Assembly (NCBI GenBank): GCA_023091735.1
Contig: JALKBU010000089.1
Location: 24,280 to 88,279 of the forward strand
From: Trichomonas tenax
Lineage: Eukaryota; Parabasalia; Trichomonadida; Trichomonadidae
DNA: 64,000 nt
Reading direction: 5' to 3'
Shown here: positions 12,401 through 19,143 of the stretch, one piece after another
Numbering within the stretch: the stretch's first letter is position 1
How the letters are laid out: each line of letters begins with the position of its first letter
Position numbers and translations under genes: made by a program
Notes under the pieces: generated by a model
Told to the model about the DNA's origin: nothing
The model's input: only the letters and a program-made list of their open reading frames with translations
Databases searched by the model: none

Positions 12401-15400
12401 GGAATTCAAGGGATTCGAGCTCGGCCTTCTTTTGCTTCTTCTGAGCTTCTCTCTCTTCTTGTGCTTCATCAATAATTTCATTAATAGCTTTGGCTGGTGA
12501 AGGAGAACACATCGGTTTCTTCTGCTCTGGTTTCTTGGAAACATATTGTTGACCAACGAAAACAAAATCTGAATCTTCATCAAATGCCTCTCCGCCCCAC
12601 TGGTCGGCTGTGTTTGTTTCTTGAGGAACTTCATTTTCAGTCGAAGCTTCTGGTTGAGCATTTGGATTTGCAGTTGCTTGGGCGATTTCATCAGTAACTT
12701 CGACTGGTTCAAACTTCTTGGACTCTTTTGGATGGAATTCAAGAGATTGGAAATCTGCAAACTTTTGCTTACTTGCCGATTCTTTCTCAACTTTGGCTTC
12801 TTCCACTAACTCATCAAAATGAGGAGCATCTTGCTTTGATGGAGCTTCGACTGGTTCGGATTTCTTGGCAACATATTGTTGCCCGACAACTACGAAATCA
12901 GAATCCTCGCCAAAAGCTTCCTCATCCCATGCATTAGCAGCATTGGCTGACTCTGAGGCAACTTCTTGTGAGCTTACTTCTGGTGAAGCTAGAATAGCTT
13001 GAGCAATCTCATCCGTAACTTGAACTGGTTCAACTTTCTTTGACTCCTTCGGGTGGAATTCAAGTGATTGTAAATCAGCGAGTTTTTGCTTCTTCTTGGT
13101 TTCTTTCTCTTCTTGAGCTTCGTCAATGAGTTCATTAATGGCTCTAACGGGTGAAGCTGAACGAGTTGGTTTCTTTGTCACATATTGCTGTCCAGCAAAT
13201 GTGAAATCATTATCCTCACCAAATGCCTCTTCATCCCAACCATTTGATGCAGTTGGCTTTTGATCACTTGACTCCGCCATTGTTGCTGATGTTTCTTGGG
13301 TGGACTCTTCAACATATGGAACTGGTTCAACTTTCTTGGATTCCTTTGGATAGAATTCTGGAGCTTTCATTTCAGCAACTTTTTGTTTCTTGGATTTAGT
13401 TGCACCTGCAGCTTCAGCAATCAATTGATGAAATTCAGAGCTCTCTTGAGCTGCATCTTTGGCAATGTATTGTTGGCCAACAATAAATAGCTCAGAATCT
13501 TCATCAAATGTTCCCTCGCCCCATTGATTCTCTGCTGGAGCTGTTTCTGCTGTTTCTTCTTCTTCAGGTTTAATTTCATCAACTGATGGAGCGACATAAG
13601 TAGACTTTGTTGTCTTTGGTGCGAAGTGGATTTCACCAGCAAATGTAACATGGCTTGTTGATTTAGCACGTCTCTTTCCGCTTGTTGGAGATCCTTTCCT
13701 CATCTTCTCTGCGATTTCAATTGACTCGAAAACTTGTGATGGAGCTGATTTCTTCTTTGTTCCCCAAGCTGTGAGCTCGCTTTCAGTTGATGTGTTGGAT
13801 CCATCAATATCAAGTGTTGTCCAAGCAGGAGAGGCCGGCTTGAAGTAATCTAACTTTTTTGGAACATATTCTGGTGCTTCAACTGTCTTAGACTTTGTGG
13901 ATTGTAGTGAAACACTGCTAAGCAACTTTGATGGATCTTCAGCTTTAAGTGCTCTTCTTCTCTTTGTTTGAGCTGATGAGTTTTCAGCGTATGGATTTTC
14001 ATCATAACTTGTAACATCATCCCATTGAGAAGATTCACTCTGTGGCTTAATTTCTCTTACAGGTTCATCTGGCAAGTATTCTGGCGCTCTCTGCAAAATC
14101 GACTTGAGGTGTCTAGAAATGCGCGCACTCTTTGATCTGGCCTTTGATGGTGCTACCTCGAGAGCAGGCTTTGCACTGACTTTTGGAACATCAACCTTAG
14201 CAGCAGGCTTCGCTACAGGATTGATTGGTTCCGAAGAAATTTCTTCACCAAGAATTTCTTCATCAATGATATCTTCAACACCCCAGAACATATCATCATT
14301 CGAAATTCTCTTTTGTGGCGCAGAATCTGATTCACCAAGATCAATAATCGCTATTTTTTCAGTGCCTGCTTTGCCTTCTTCTTCGGCCATTAAAGATTCG
14401 AAGTTAGTTGATTTCATTGGCCCACGAGATGGCTTTGTTTTCTTTGTTTCTGCTTCCTTCTTTGCTAACTCTTCATCATAAAGCTCATCGAAGAAACTCT
14501 TACGAGATTGGCCATAATAATCATCACCACCATTACTTGGGTTCCTTTGAAGTGCAGCCCAATCTGCGGCCTTTGGTTGGAATGTAGGCTCTGGGATATT
14601 TCTTTTTAGCTTAAACCTCTTGCCTGGATAGATTTCTGGTTTAACTGGTGGTGCTTCTACATCTGGTGTAACGGTAATTGTATCCCAAACAGTTTTAGGA
14701 TGTGGTTTAATTCCTTGAGAAGATGATTCACTCTTCTTAGATTCTTCTTCAAGAAGCTTTTCGAATTCAGAAACTTCAGAATTTGTCCTTATCTTCTTAA
14801 CAGGCTTATTATTGGCTTCGTTTTGAGCTTTGGCGGCTTCTTCAGCCATCAAACTGTCGAAAGCAGAAGTATCTGGACGGTTCTTTTCGGCTTCTTCCAT
14901 TCTCTGTTTGTACTCAGCTCTCTTTGGCTGGACCTTGAATGTCTCATTCTTCTTCTTTTCGAGCTCAGTAACAATATGTGGCCTCTCTGGCTCGGGCTTG
15001 AAAGCTTCGCGGCGGATTGTCTCCCAAGCTGGCTCTTGTGCAACGATTTTAATTGTCTTCTTTCCACGTGGAATGGAAGGAGTTTCAATGTTTGAGACAA
15101 CTCTTAAGGGTCCTTGATCAGAGCTATGAGCTTCTTCTTCCATCAATCGATCGAAAGATGGTGCGAATGTGTTTCTGAACTTTGGAATCGTGGAGTAAGA
15201 AAGAACGATTTCTTCTTCCTCTTCAAACTGATATCCCGGCTCACCATAACCATATGGATATGCTGTGCGCTTCCAAATATTCTGATTATGATATATTTCC
15301 TTGGAGCGGCCCATTTGTCTGAACTCTATTTCGTTCTTCTCAAGCCACGACTTTGCTCTCATCTGATCACCAAACGGATCGATGGAACGAGCATACATCT

Positions 15401-17324
15401 CATCCTTTGCTGCTTGTCTGATCTTCTTTCTGATTTGCTTTTTGACTTCAGCAACTTCTGGTGTATCTGTTTCGTCAGGAAGATACTCATCCGGTATGAC
15501 AAGATTTTCGAGAATTTCCTTCTTCTTTTCTTCAACAGATTCGAATGTTGGTCCTTTCATCTTGATTTGCTTGAAATCCTTTGGACGCTTAATAGCCTTC
15601 CAATATCTATCTGTTGGCTTGATGTCGATACCTTGATAAACATCGTGCTTCGCTTTTCTTGGAGCAAATTCGAGAGAAATGGAACCAACTTCGCTTGTGA
15701 CAACTTTCTCGACACCATCAGCTTTGAGAATTGCTTGTTTCTTTTGTTCCTCCATGAGTTGCTCTTGACGCTCTTGAACGGCAGCATGCAATGGAAGTTC
15801 GAAATCGATATCATCGACATTGATATCTTCAAGCTCTTGTTCTGTGTAACTGCTTTGGCCGACATTTCCATCAAAGCGATAATCCATATCCCATGTGTAT
15901 TCAGTGTTATTTTCTGGCTCTGGTTCTTGAGCATTATTCTTAACTTCAGGCGATTTCCTACGCTTGCGTTTTGTAACTTGCTTCTTACGTTCTTGAAGAA
16001 TTTCTGCTGTGTTGTTCTTTACTTCAATATTGTTGACTTGTTGTTGTGATTGGGCATATAATTGTCTCAGTTCTTCAATTTGCTGTTTTCTGCGTTTTTC
16101 GATTTCTTCCTTGTTGAGAACCTTCGTAGGAGCCATATTAGCCGGAACTGATGAAATTACTTCTTGTTTTGTTTCAAGAACATGATTTCCTAACATAACT
16201 TTCTTAACTTTGATGATTTTCTTCATCTTCACGATCTTCTTCTTTGGCTCTGGTTGGTTATTAGCAACTTCCTCAGCATTATTAATTTCGTTATTTTCAT
16301 TTTCTTCTTCGTATTGATTTTGGTTGTTGTTTTCTAGATTTTCTGCGACAGCCTCTGTGACTGAGCTTGCATCTGAGAGCGCATCAAGATGTTTTCTCAT
16401 CTCGGCTGGTGGAAGGTTCTTCTTTGGCATGAAAATTGAAATAGGAGCATGTGTTGTGCGTTTTGGAAGTGTAATACCATCAAATGGATCGTTTATCATT
16501 AGACGTCTTGAAGGAGCCATCGATGAAGTTGATTCGACAAGTCTTTGCGGTTTGAAGTCTGGCATAAGTGAAGGCTTTTGAACCTCTTCTGGTTGCTTTG
16601 GCTTTGGTTTCTCTTTCTCAGGTGGTGGTGGAGGTGGATTATTTTTGGTCTGTTTCAGCATCAATTCTTTGGCATCCTTTGTACCAAGCTTAAAGCTTTT
16701 GACCGTAATCCTTGATTTGCTGTTTTCGATGTATTGTTCTAAATTATTTTGCTTTAATGGCGTTGGACGATATTTTTGTACTTGTGCAATGCGAATATTA
16801 AGGTACTGTCCGTTGATGATTTCATCTGGATACGGTTTCGGAAGCTCTAAAGGTTTTGTGCGATTGGGATTAAACATTTCACTTGCGATTTTCTTCATTT
16901 CCTCGTTTTCTTTAGTTTCTTCTGGATCCGAGGACATGGCTTCTTCCACTTCTTGCGCAACTGGCTTTTCTTCAAGTTCATCAACTGATGATGAAGAGCT
17001 GTAATCCGAATCAGATGAAAGATCTGACCTGTCCTCGAATAGCATCGTATTGTGTTTGAGTTTTGAGAAGAAATTTTTTTCCAAATTTGCTGATACCAAA
17101 GATCTTTCGAATTCTTCACGATTGATACCCTCGGTGAGCTTTTTTCTGTTTGATCCGGTCTTGATTTTCGCCTTTAGATCAGGATGTCTTTCCAGAAGTA
17201 CTGTAGCCGCGATAAAAGGTTCATCTGAAAAGAGAGGACCAAAGTCGAAGTCGTGGAGATACACTTTGCGAGATCTGTAGCACGCAAAGACATCATCTGG
17301 ACTGTATTTGGTCGTCTTGAACAT
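444..17324 (-). CDS. giant 5626-residue repetitive coiled-coil protein, function unknown
   Basis: Single uninterrupted 16.9 kb frame starting at ATG 17324-17322, with an initiator-like TCATA 19 nt upstream. I do not recognise a named family. Residues 1-110 look globular. Residues 110-700 are Pro/Glu/Lys-rich, including a proline run near 228. About 1260-2170 holds nine copies of a roughly 100-residue module with W...F.ED.DF..VGQQYV.KK followed by QFDELL and EFHPKESKK. About 2830-3340 holds three copies of a second module (DLDYLNTPIF, KMHGEVKV or KKHGEVKVYDES, then SWG.VQK), with a degenerate fourth near 3600-3700. About 4680-5380 is a long Glu/Lys/Arg-rich single-helix or coiled-coil stretch. 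The last 60 residues look folded and end in TYFSKF. There is no signal peptide or membrane segment. Size, repeats and charge suggest a structural cytoskeletal or flagellar-root (for example costa-type) protein. That role is inference only. Confidence 0.85.
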   Translation of the reverse strand: MFKTTKYSPDDVFACYRSRKVYLHDFDFGPLFSDEPFIAATVLLERHPDLKAKIKTGSNRKKLTEGINREEFERSLVSANLEKNFFSKLKHNTMLFEDRSDLSSDSDYSSSSSVDELEEKPVAQEVEEAMSSDPEETKENEEMKKIASEMFNPNRTKPLELPKPYPDEIINGQYLNIRIAQVQKYRPTPLKQNNLEQYIENSKSRITVKSFKLGTKDAKELMLKQTKNNPPPPPPEKEKPKPKQPEEVQKPSLMPDFKPQRLVESTSSMAPSRRLMINDPFDGITLPKRTTHAPISIFMPKKNLPPAEMRKHLDALSDASSVTEAVAENLENNNQNQYEEENENNEINNAEEVANNQPEPKKKIVKMKKIIKVKKVMLGNHVLETKQEVISSVPANMAPTKVLNKEEIEKRRKQQIEELRQLYAQSQQQVNNIEVKNNTAEILQERKKQVTKRKRRKSPEVKNNAQEPEPENNTEYTWDMDYRFDGNVGQSSYTEQELEDINVDDIDFELPLHAAVQERQEQLMEEQKKQAILKADGVEKVVTSEVGSISLEFAPRKAKHDVYQGIDIKPTDRYWKAIKRPKDFKQIKMKGPTFESVEEKKKEILENLVIPDEYLPDETDTPEVAEVKKQIRKKIRQAAKDEMYARSIDPFGDQMRAKSWLEKNEIEFRQMGRSKEIYHNQNIWKRTAYPYGYGEPGYQFEEEEEIVLSYSTIPKFRNTFAPSFDRLMEEEAHSSDQGPLRVVSNIETPSIPRGKKTIKIVAQEPAWETIRREAFKPEPERPHIVTELEKKKNETFKVQPKRAEYKQRMEEAEKNRPDTSAFDSLMAEEAAKAQNEANNKPVKKIRTNSEVSEFEKLLEEESKKSESSSQGIKPHPKTVWDTITVTPDVEAPPVKPEIYPGKRFKLKRNIPEPTFQPKAADWAALQRNPSNGGDDYYGQSRKSFFDELYDEELAKKEAETKKTKPSRGPMKSTNFESLMAEEEGKAGTEKIAIIDLGESDSAPQKRISNDDMFWGVEDIIDEEILGEEISSEPINPVAKPAAKVDVPKVSAKPALEVAPSKARSKSARISRHLKSILQRAPEYLPDEPVREIKPQSESSQWDDVTSYDENPYAENSSAQTKRRRALKAEDPSKLLSSVSLQSTKSKTVEAPEYVPKKLDYFKPASPAWTTLDIDGSNTSTESELTAWGTKKKSAPSQVFESIEIAEKMRKGSPTSGKRRAKSTSHVTFAGEIHFAPKTTKSTYVAPSVDEIKPEEEETAETAPAENQWGEGTFDEDSELFIVGQQYIAKDAAQESSEFHQLIAEAAGATKSKKQKVAEMKAPEFYPKESKKVEPVPYVEESTQETSATMAESSDQKPTASNGWDEEAFGEDNDFTFAGQQYVTKKPTRSASPVRAINELIDEAQEEKETKKKQKLADLQSLEFHPKESKKVEPVQVTDEIAQAILASPEVSSQEVASESANAANAWDEEAFGEDSDFVVVGQQYVAKKSEPVEAPSKQDAPHFDELVEEAKVEKESASKQKFADFQSLEFHPKESKKFEPVEVTDEIAQATANPNAQPEASTENEVPQETNTADQWGGEAFDEDSDFVFVGQQYVSKKPEQKKPMCSPSPAKAINEIIDEAQEEREAQKKQKKAELESLEFHPQESKKSEPVQVTDEIAQAMPATPEQKSEESTVEEVSPEAGNEWNEDAFGEDDDITFVGQQYVSKKPQQAAPTPGKSEFDELLDKEAVNADTEQKMAQQKLAELRSPEFRLKESKKKIEQAEVTEEIAQANQKVEEAEAPKDEKPAPVTNESTNGWGEDAFAEDGDFTFVGQQYVSKKSKPEPPVPDKSQFDELLSKEEVETKTAQKIQEEEKKQKLAELQSPAFHPKESKKTETAPVVEDDALEPDATTERDVIESASTEEVPQHSTTASEWAEDAFGEDEDFAFVGQKYVSKKSKPEPPVPGKSQFDELLAEEAVATKTEKQVAQDDEKKQKLAQLQSPEFRPKEFKKIEQAEVTELQTKVEESVSTEISEGSVVEEASQETSQWTEDAFGEDADFVYVGQQYVSKKSKLEPPVPGKSQFDELLEKEAAAKTPAQKPVKEEKKQKPVQAPEFHPKESKKIEPAEAVEITPQPAAKLVKKVDVPVVEKPAPASTTSKWDEAAFDEDDDILFLGRQYKAEKPKPVRSVSPSQFQGKALFEALLAEEEAAAKKAQKIAPEAKKPVQKPFVVKKPEFTPKESKKIEPAPAPTAIETKKQVEEPVYEEEDYMKGTGKSKIPIDISGIVQSLYDLGAKKKIKKDLFPPGFEPGVLADIETPKVPPGFEQTKEQVAEKVEEPAIEEIEQPIVEQIEQLDVEEEEPVPQKFIIKYEKIIDNLAGKKRSSSPPSIIPERKSQVESVVNTPGFIEDLAKKVQTKKTKKTVLKKHKVHKKPLNKDDIDNFIKDDHHEDIDHMNSMIAQITTKVDVPDIDINMKPEPAQVQVPEPQPLKGLPENWEILISSDQSSTYMSDSDFDLPEDLWGDNDSNFIFKKSSSEGSMSDGSSFDTSEELPFTLMDAAEREQQQKSLEEAARSKIKVVEEDEHEQADNEGTQEWGIEDSDSPFEFQGSSPYIKKNRAPKEEKKADDEYEYSYEEEVIEEDVEEPVIQEAPKVEKPVVIPLIIIPIDVISRVKSSASKKRSSSPQPVSFQKTQKFLESEEVRIPVIQEKPKVTQQPKTVAKQPQKPAEEVKPKKVVEQPKPVQQPVKAPEPPKEAAKPSPPIAEKPKKKKERVTKKQKLAAAAERRAKSLGVGGQIVEDVAFKPKTAKKIEQPEIEEPPFGQPDQFDEIPQEQVKPKKNDMEEPAFGQPESFDDWGAGAFNEEDTYIDYHLQYKPKATATKSQQKQTKSSSNKFYNIEDSIPSSDMIDLDYLNQPIFTTEKEAANYKKKHGEVKVYDESAANIGKSWGKVQKMAPKPLELDETPIEVKKDTVEETPSPVKAIKRRARSVGGQAPEEVEFKPKNAKKIEQPELEEPPFGQPESFGSSFESPQPVVQKPSAQLVDEWSASVFTEEDPYFDSNLQYRPKGGDNRQNSKKKSSYARVGSSSEVFYEDDYENAPRSNLPDLDYLNTPIFSSEKEAKNYKMKHGEVKVYNESISNIGKSWGPVQKIEAKTIKLDDAPITVKAVKRRARSVGVAKIEDVEFKPRQNVHKIEQPEIEEEAITVPQKETKKLLDSDEPAFGQPDNLDQWGADANDEVDLLFNTNLKYKSTALTSYEAPPEKKQKQKKKSAYSKAKSSFDRLYNDEAMQDQNARDREAATAVIDMNELDYLNTPIFATEKEAKNYKMKHGEVKVYDNSISNIGKFWGPVQKITAKPIEPDDPPIEVKDAAPKKKERTKRSQSEAAPKVGFKPSKHSAYEPPEYVPDINEIEQEQKKEEEQLNNTDELFWGSAKTADTWDDVQEQYVDAVDYYVGRRYTPSEKSANPASMRSKSQSKDESGQQLTFTAQIRGKFKQTTISDIISDELKSASSKKERAKSVTIKRKKRAPTDEIPEADFQPSHKKSIEAPTYDFDAEKKRLEAKHEEEEEKAQESQDEEVTWENANEDQFMEDDPLLFGQQYIPKDGHVIEHTIKVGKKKQKKQRSKSESATKMLENLNQEEHKPPQRTELIYANELLDETDFILKNVKDPQKGVRMKRMENDVKVFDDSIAQVGSTWGPIKKISPFKFVEPPEEFIPPTETFLNTEQTKFHQIKRKKRAESVSVTVNFMPAAKKAPEFAEAPECVDRFDFNDELPQEAIKYYDHEEAKSVTPYVEGDFKLTEMQHKSNVIDFTQKQSGAKEIPVMSESEIDALINFDPSKPFQVAPKPKLVVQDNLDYWTEVDELLDLTLIGRTYHPVQNVSFDDVKLEDEIKPEPAKPKKQKRAKSESARPKRGSIPMSETAQPQRNTVVVPEKKVVNKQQPEGIKPFKLPTLLPKEMPQYDSDEDIEVTWHVDPKRISVPSESGDFYKIMAQEEKTKKEVQSSMAVGAFIEDEQEAARPKKKLKVYGKKEKFVVRPEIEFNEPIETNTDLRITFKKRKRTRLPAYDQTVTFSPDTIDYEEFMYPEYPYLEEDKIRFENEAKEDQDKKLQEKEQKKLEAQERANKKTEMKSTFFQDIDEWVLAANTPFTEELPFGVYKETYVPAGQPRPKPKTSSQSKPVYIGGVPLKAIPTRHSKQQIEQPQMQIVNTKPLGKEVKEPKEQKPEPKGVVVKAPVMKIGGKSGPLALPAKFLPPVIKLGGKSQKEQPAEKPVEKQKKEQISEEAMYGAIAGIINFVPEKNTEVAGPNVPAFTPVAKPKEEPTKLTVKKAPKVAELIVNQYNNEVEAAQKLIEEEKQKELVKSINNHVVGAPSISFDELMKQEERIATGEEGEEKIELGWIQQPIASKPIPTTPVSSWINLQKHQEQKEQQPRQQKQFQAKPVAPKKKQQKDQLANEKLRFKPIRPMPIRREEPVTDTTTYTRPVPQITPSSFKQSFRPVLKYINEEGKLVVENTMKPIPVAKPSISLKESQPAAPQPTEEEKKPQPEEIAETKEEVIEKPKQQEVVETPEETTKPQETEVKPAEPQLVENKPVKAAEEAKPSKKQEYVEVRQPINNALVVGKKDIKKKKFVFDVRQWAKQDEVVNQERDEEEEIPEVERDTPNTEEDAKIPNFWLEEMTEEEKVVAAQEEKRVEEEKAALAAAMEEKSKEEEKAAIAAMEEKKKAEEEAQKAFNEEKMTETKTAPLPHEFEVSIPDTIKAPAPKDDSSQIPTFEELANMNNEEPKTEVKQTEEPKKVEESKPAGETKKIDVSKLVQESKKVEEAAPVSSEKKAEETKPVADVKKIDASKLVQEKKTEETQHVAEAKKVEETKPAVQEKKVEETKLAVETKKIEQEDPVAEAKKADDVKPEVKKTEEPKPQAIKPEQIVTKPEPEPEDVEPDYEEEFFEEEGYYDDEEESKEEEEKVDANVLMEQFRINAQQRLVERKKQEEIEREKREEEEAKRKKEEEEQRRLHPELFEKKEEPTTTKRIFERELTEAEKVERARIEKKEEKRRRKEEERKKKEEEKKQAMLKKQEEKVRRRQQIIEERQRQIQEAKRRDEEEQRRIQEEKLMLEKARDKEEMKLGRKLIEAADNMVNKMFAISKKKKEEEDAKKKVLEAQEETHRRALELERLHRQQFYEQEQERKRREEEEMLALKKTKKQRMREEVEARQREEEERLRKEKEAEEKRLAEEEAKRQKVMEELKKQKELDEQQKKILEDYQKQRKERKQQFEEARRRELEQLRLEEERKKEEKRKAAEEQKRKLEQRRKEKEAELRRAEEARRKAEQIMKKIHENEDSSLVQTIDERESEMLRMKELADQKAAAKEAKKKAKQARLAGSDSDEEYTELDTRELAKTNAAKVTEKIELQKKEEATHKKESPVKAAPSEPEPEWSLEREMKILKSQKKPPKKMITIIDPTSEWTFQDLYNEEDTKNDKPTIANIIMEEQAMLNAANARKKLEAHEEGEMKGDFEDITDDIFKSTTMCEKKFATKDELSLGRISAQPVKKVFLKDEQAQKKLKKHHPLPTLIQYEQQKQSLSKPNRDRIVILSSLLSANVSQFANWDEFAEMIYGRKREDLIVAIATVTSRAVAENIADTYFSKF
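7300..8840 (-). repeat. class B protein repeats, three copies plus a degenerate fourth
   Basis: Three units of roughly 180-200 residues share PAFGQP or PPFGQP, an acidic W-containing segment, DLDYLN.PIF, a KEA.NYK.KHGEVKVYD.S block, IGK.WG.VQK, and a KRRARSVG-type basic tail. A fourth, eroded copy (KVFDDSIAQVGSTWGPIKK) lies near 6240-6420. The acidic segments resemble the class A W...ED core, so the two classes may share an ancestor. Confidence 0.8.
10770..13560 (-). repeat. class A protein repeats, nine tandem copies inside the giant gene
   Basis: Nine successive units of about 90-115 residues each carry a W-x4-F-x-ED core, VGQQYVxKK (or a close variant), an FDELL-EEA helix, and a basic EFHPKESKK tail followed by an acidic VTDEIAQA stretch. 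The best conserved units are in the middle (VGQQYVSKK recurs almost unchanged). The first (GQQYIAKD) and last (LGRQYKAEK) are the most divergent, which suggests expansion from the centre of the array. Boundaries are approximate. Confidence 0.85.
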
Positions 17325-17342
17325 CCTAAAATTTCTGATATA

Positions 17343-17345
17343 TGA
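17343..17345 (-). promoter_or_regulatory. candidate initiator (TCATA) of the giant gene
   Basis: Minus-strand TCATA places the presumed +1 A at 17343, 19 nt before the ATG. This matches the trichomonad initiator consensus TCA(+1)YW and its usual short distance to the start codon. The assignment rests on motif and spacing only. Confidence 0.45.
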
Positions 17346-17422
17346 AAAGTGACAAGATTTTTGATCATTTCGTATATTGATTTAAAATATGAGTGCATGC
17401 TATGTGAGAAGATCATGAATTT

Positions 17423-17479
17423 TGACATGTAAATAGCACTGTCAACGACTTAAAATGGAAGAAGAAATGACATGTAAAT
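17423..17479 (+). promoter_or_regulatory. two TGACATGTAAAT elements in a 204-bp divergent promoter
   Basis: Exact copies of the 12-mer TGACATGTAAAT occur at 17423-17434 and 17468-17479, between the divergent giant gene and the LRR/CCR4-like gene. Two further exact copies lie at 20588 and 49699, again in divergent intergenic regions, with near matches at 49498 and 49729. Function is inferred from recurrence and position. Confidence 0.45.
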
Positions 17480-17528
17480 CAAAATATGACTTTATAAAGA
17501 ATTTATTTGCCAAGCATTTTATTTTGTA

Positions 17529-18803
17529 ATGAACAATTTTAATGAAAATAATGCTCTTTATGGGAAAGAAATCGTTGTTCTTCCTATTTCGAGTGTATTT
17601 GAGAAGGAGGAGTACGAGAAAAAGGTTGCTAAAGCAACAAACGTTCGATTTTTGAACTGGCCGGAATCAGCAAATGGATTATTGACATTTCAGCCTCTAA
17701 CAGAGGTTAGATGCTTAGACATGCGCTGTATAAAGCTTACATCACTTCCTCCTGAAATTGGATTGCTTACAAATTTAGAATATCTCGATATCAGAGATAA
17801 TTGCTTAGATTATTTACCACCAGAACTATCCGAATGCCTGAAACTCAAAACACTTCTTTATTCTGGTAACAGCCTTTTCTATGTTTCACAAATTCAAGCT
17901 TTAAACAATTTACGCCAAACAAATCAAGCAGAAGGTGTTGCACCACAGTTTAAGTGGGCAGTCCAAAACGGACAGTTCTCCATTATCTCATGGAACATCA
18001 TTTCACAACACCAAGCAAAACAATCACGTTTTCATTCGACACCAGCACGTTATTTGGCTTGGGAGTACAGAATGGAGCATATTCTCAACATTGCACAAAT
18101 GTTGAAACCTAACTTGTTCTGTTTACAAGAAATAGAAGAAAAGTGTTTAACAGAACTCATTGAAAGAATGAGAACTATTGGCTATGGATGTGTTTCATCC
18201 TTTGGCACAAGAACAAGAATTCCAGGAGCTCCTCTTTCTGGCATTGCCACTTTCTTCTTGATGGCTCGTTTATCGGTAGAAAGAACAGTCACTGTACAAT
18301 TCAGCGATCTTCCAGGAAATGATCAAATCTCGAAGTTGCAGCTCTTAGAAAATGATGCAATTTTCCAGTTGTCTGTTGTGAGACTACAAGGACAATCATT
18401 TTATTTGATTCACACATCCCTATATCCAAATCACTTCGATAGCAAGATCATTGAAGCCCAAATCAACATCATTTTGGATAGAGTTAAAGATTTATCTGTT
18501 CAAAAGGTCATTTGCGGAAGCTTCGGTTTCGAGCCAAATACAAAGCCATTTAATCTTATCAAAGCTAATGATCAATTCAAGTGTGTGAACTACACAACAC
18601 CAGAGTTCTTCACACAATGGGAGAACGATGAAATGAAGATTACAGACTATGTTTTTGTTTCTCAACAGATGTACCCCACAGGTAACTTAGTCACATCAAC
18701 ACAGAACGATGCAAAGAACTATCACCACTTCATGCCGAATAATCAATGGCCCTCATCACATCTTCCAATCGGTGCTCTCATTGATATTAAGCTCGGCCAG
18801 TAA
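17529..18803 (+). CDS. leucine-rich repeat plus CCR4-type endo/exonuclease-fold protein, probably catalytically dead
   Basis: 424 residues from ATG 17529. Residues about 55-125 are two to three leucine-rich repeats (LTSLPPEIGLLTNLEYLDI is typical), and residues about 145-420 are an exonuclease/endonuclease/phosphatase fold. This is the arrangement of the Ccr4/CNOT6 deadenylase, which shortens mRNA poly(A) tails. SWNI (near 155), the metal-binding LQEIE (near 199) and TDYVF (near 376) are kept. The family GDFN motif, however, reads GSFG (near 328), HTHLYW reads HTSLYPN, and SDH reads SSHLP (near 409). Loss of the catalytic Asp and Asn in GDFN makes deadenylation unlikely, so a binding or decoy role is possible. 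It is divergent from the giant gene across 204 bp carrying two TGACATGTAAAT elements. Confidence 0.75.
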   Translation: MNNFNENNALYGKEIVVLPISSVFEKEEYEKKVAKATNVRFLNWPESANGLLTFQPLTEVRCLDMRCIKLTSLPPEIGLLTNLEYLDIRDNCLDYLPPELSECLKLKTLLYSGNSLFYVSQIQALNNLRQTNQAEGVAPQFKWAVQNGQFSIISWNIISQHQAKQSRFHSTPARYLAWEYRMEHILNIAQMLKPNLFCLQEIEEKCLTELIERMRTIGYGCVSSFGTRTRIPGAPLSGIATFFLMARLSVERTVTVQFSDLPGNDQISKLQLLENDAIFQLSVVRLQGQSFYLIHTSLYPNHFDSKIIEAQINIILDRVKDLSVQKVICGSFGFEPNTKPFNLIKANDQFKCVNYTTPEFFTQWENDEMKITDYVFVSQQMYPTGNLVTSTQNDAKNYHHFMPNNQWPSSHLPIGALIDIKLGQ

Positions 18804-19143
18804 TCTTTATAATTTACTCGCGATGACGCAATATACCCTCATTGAGCCTATATACTTTTGTGTGCTGTAGACTCGAGTATCCAAAGTTAGCATTCATTAG
18901 CTTCTTATTCTCATATTATATTATTTGTTTAATACAATTTACCAATCATGCGAATGCTAAATCAAGCTTCCACGTGACTGTAATAGCATTTGCCTGATTA
19001 GAAATGCTGTTGTTTCACAACTAAAGATGTTTTCTTTTCGTTTTAAGTTTGTTATTTCAAAACATGATATATTTTGGTAAAATGAATTTAAATGGTTAAT
19101 GATAGAGAAGTATTTAATAAAGAACATGAAAAAAAAGATAAAA
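18804..19143. other. intergenic between convergent genes
   Basis: 340 bp of AT-rich DNA between two 3' ends. It holds a 9-bp inverted repeat (TTAGCATTC at 18887-18895 and GAATGCTAA at 18952-18960). The arms are 56 nt apart, too far for a convincing hairpin terminator. No gene seen. Confidence 0.5.

Noticed and set aside
15114..16049. Plus-strand 311-residue frame
   Set aside because: Antisense shadow of the giant gene with no start context.
18887..18960. 9-bp inverted repeat between convergent genes
   Set aside because: Arms are 56 nt apart and AT-rich. Not a convincing terminator or hairpin.
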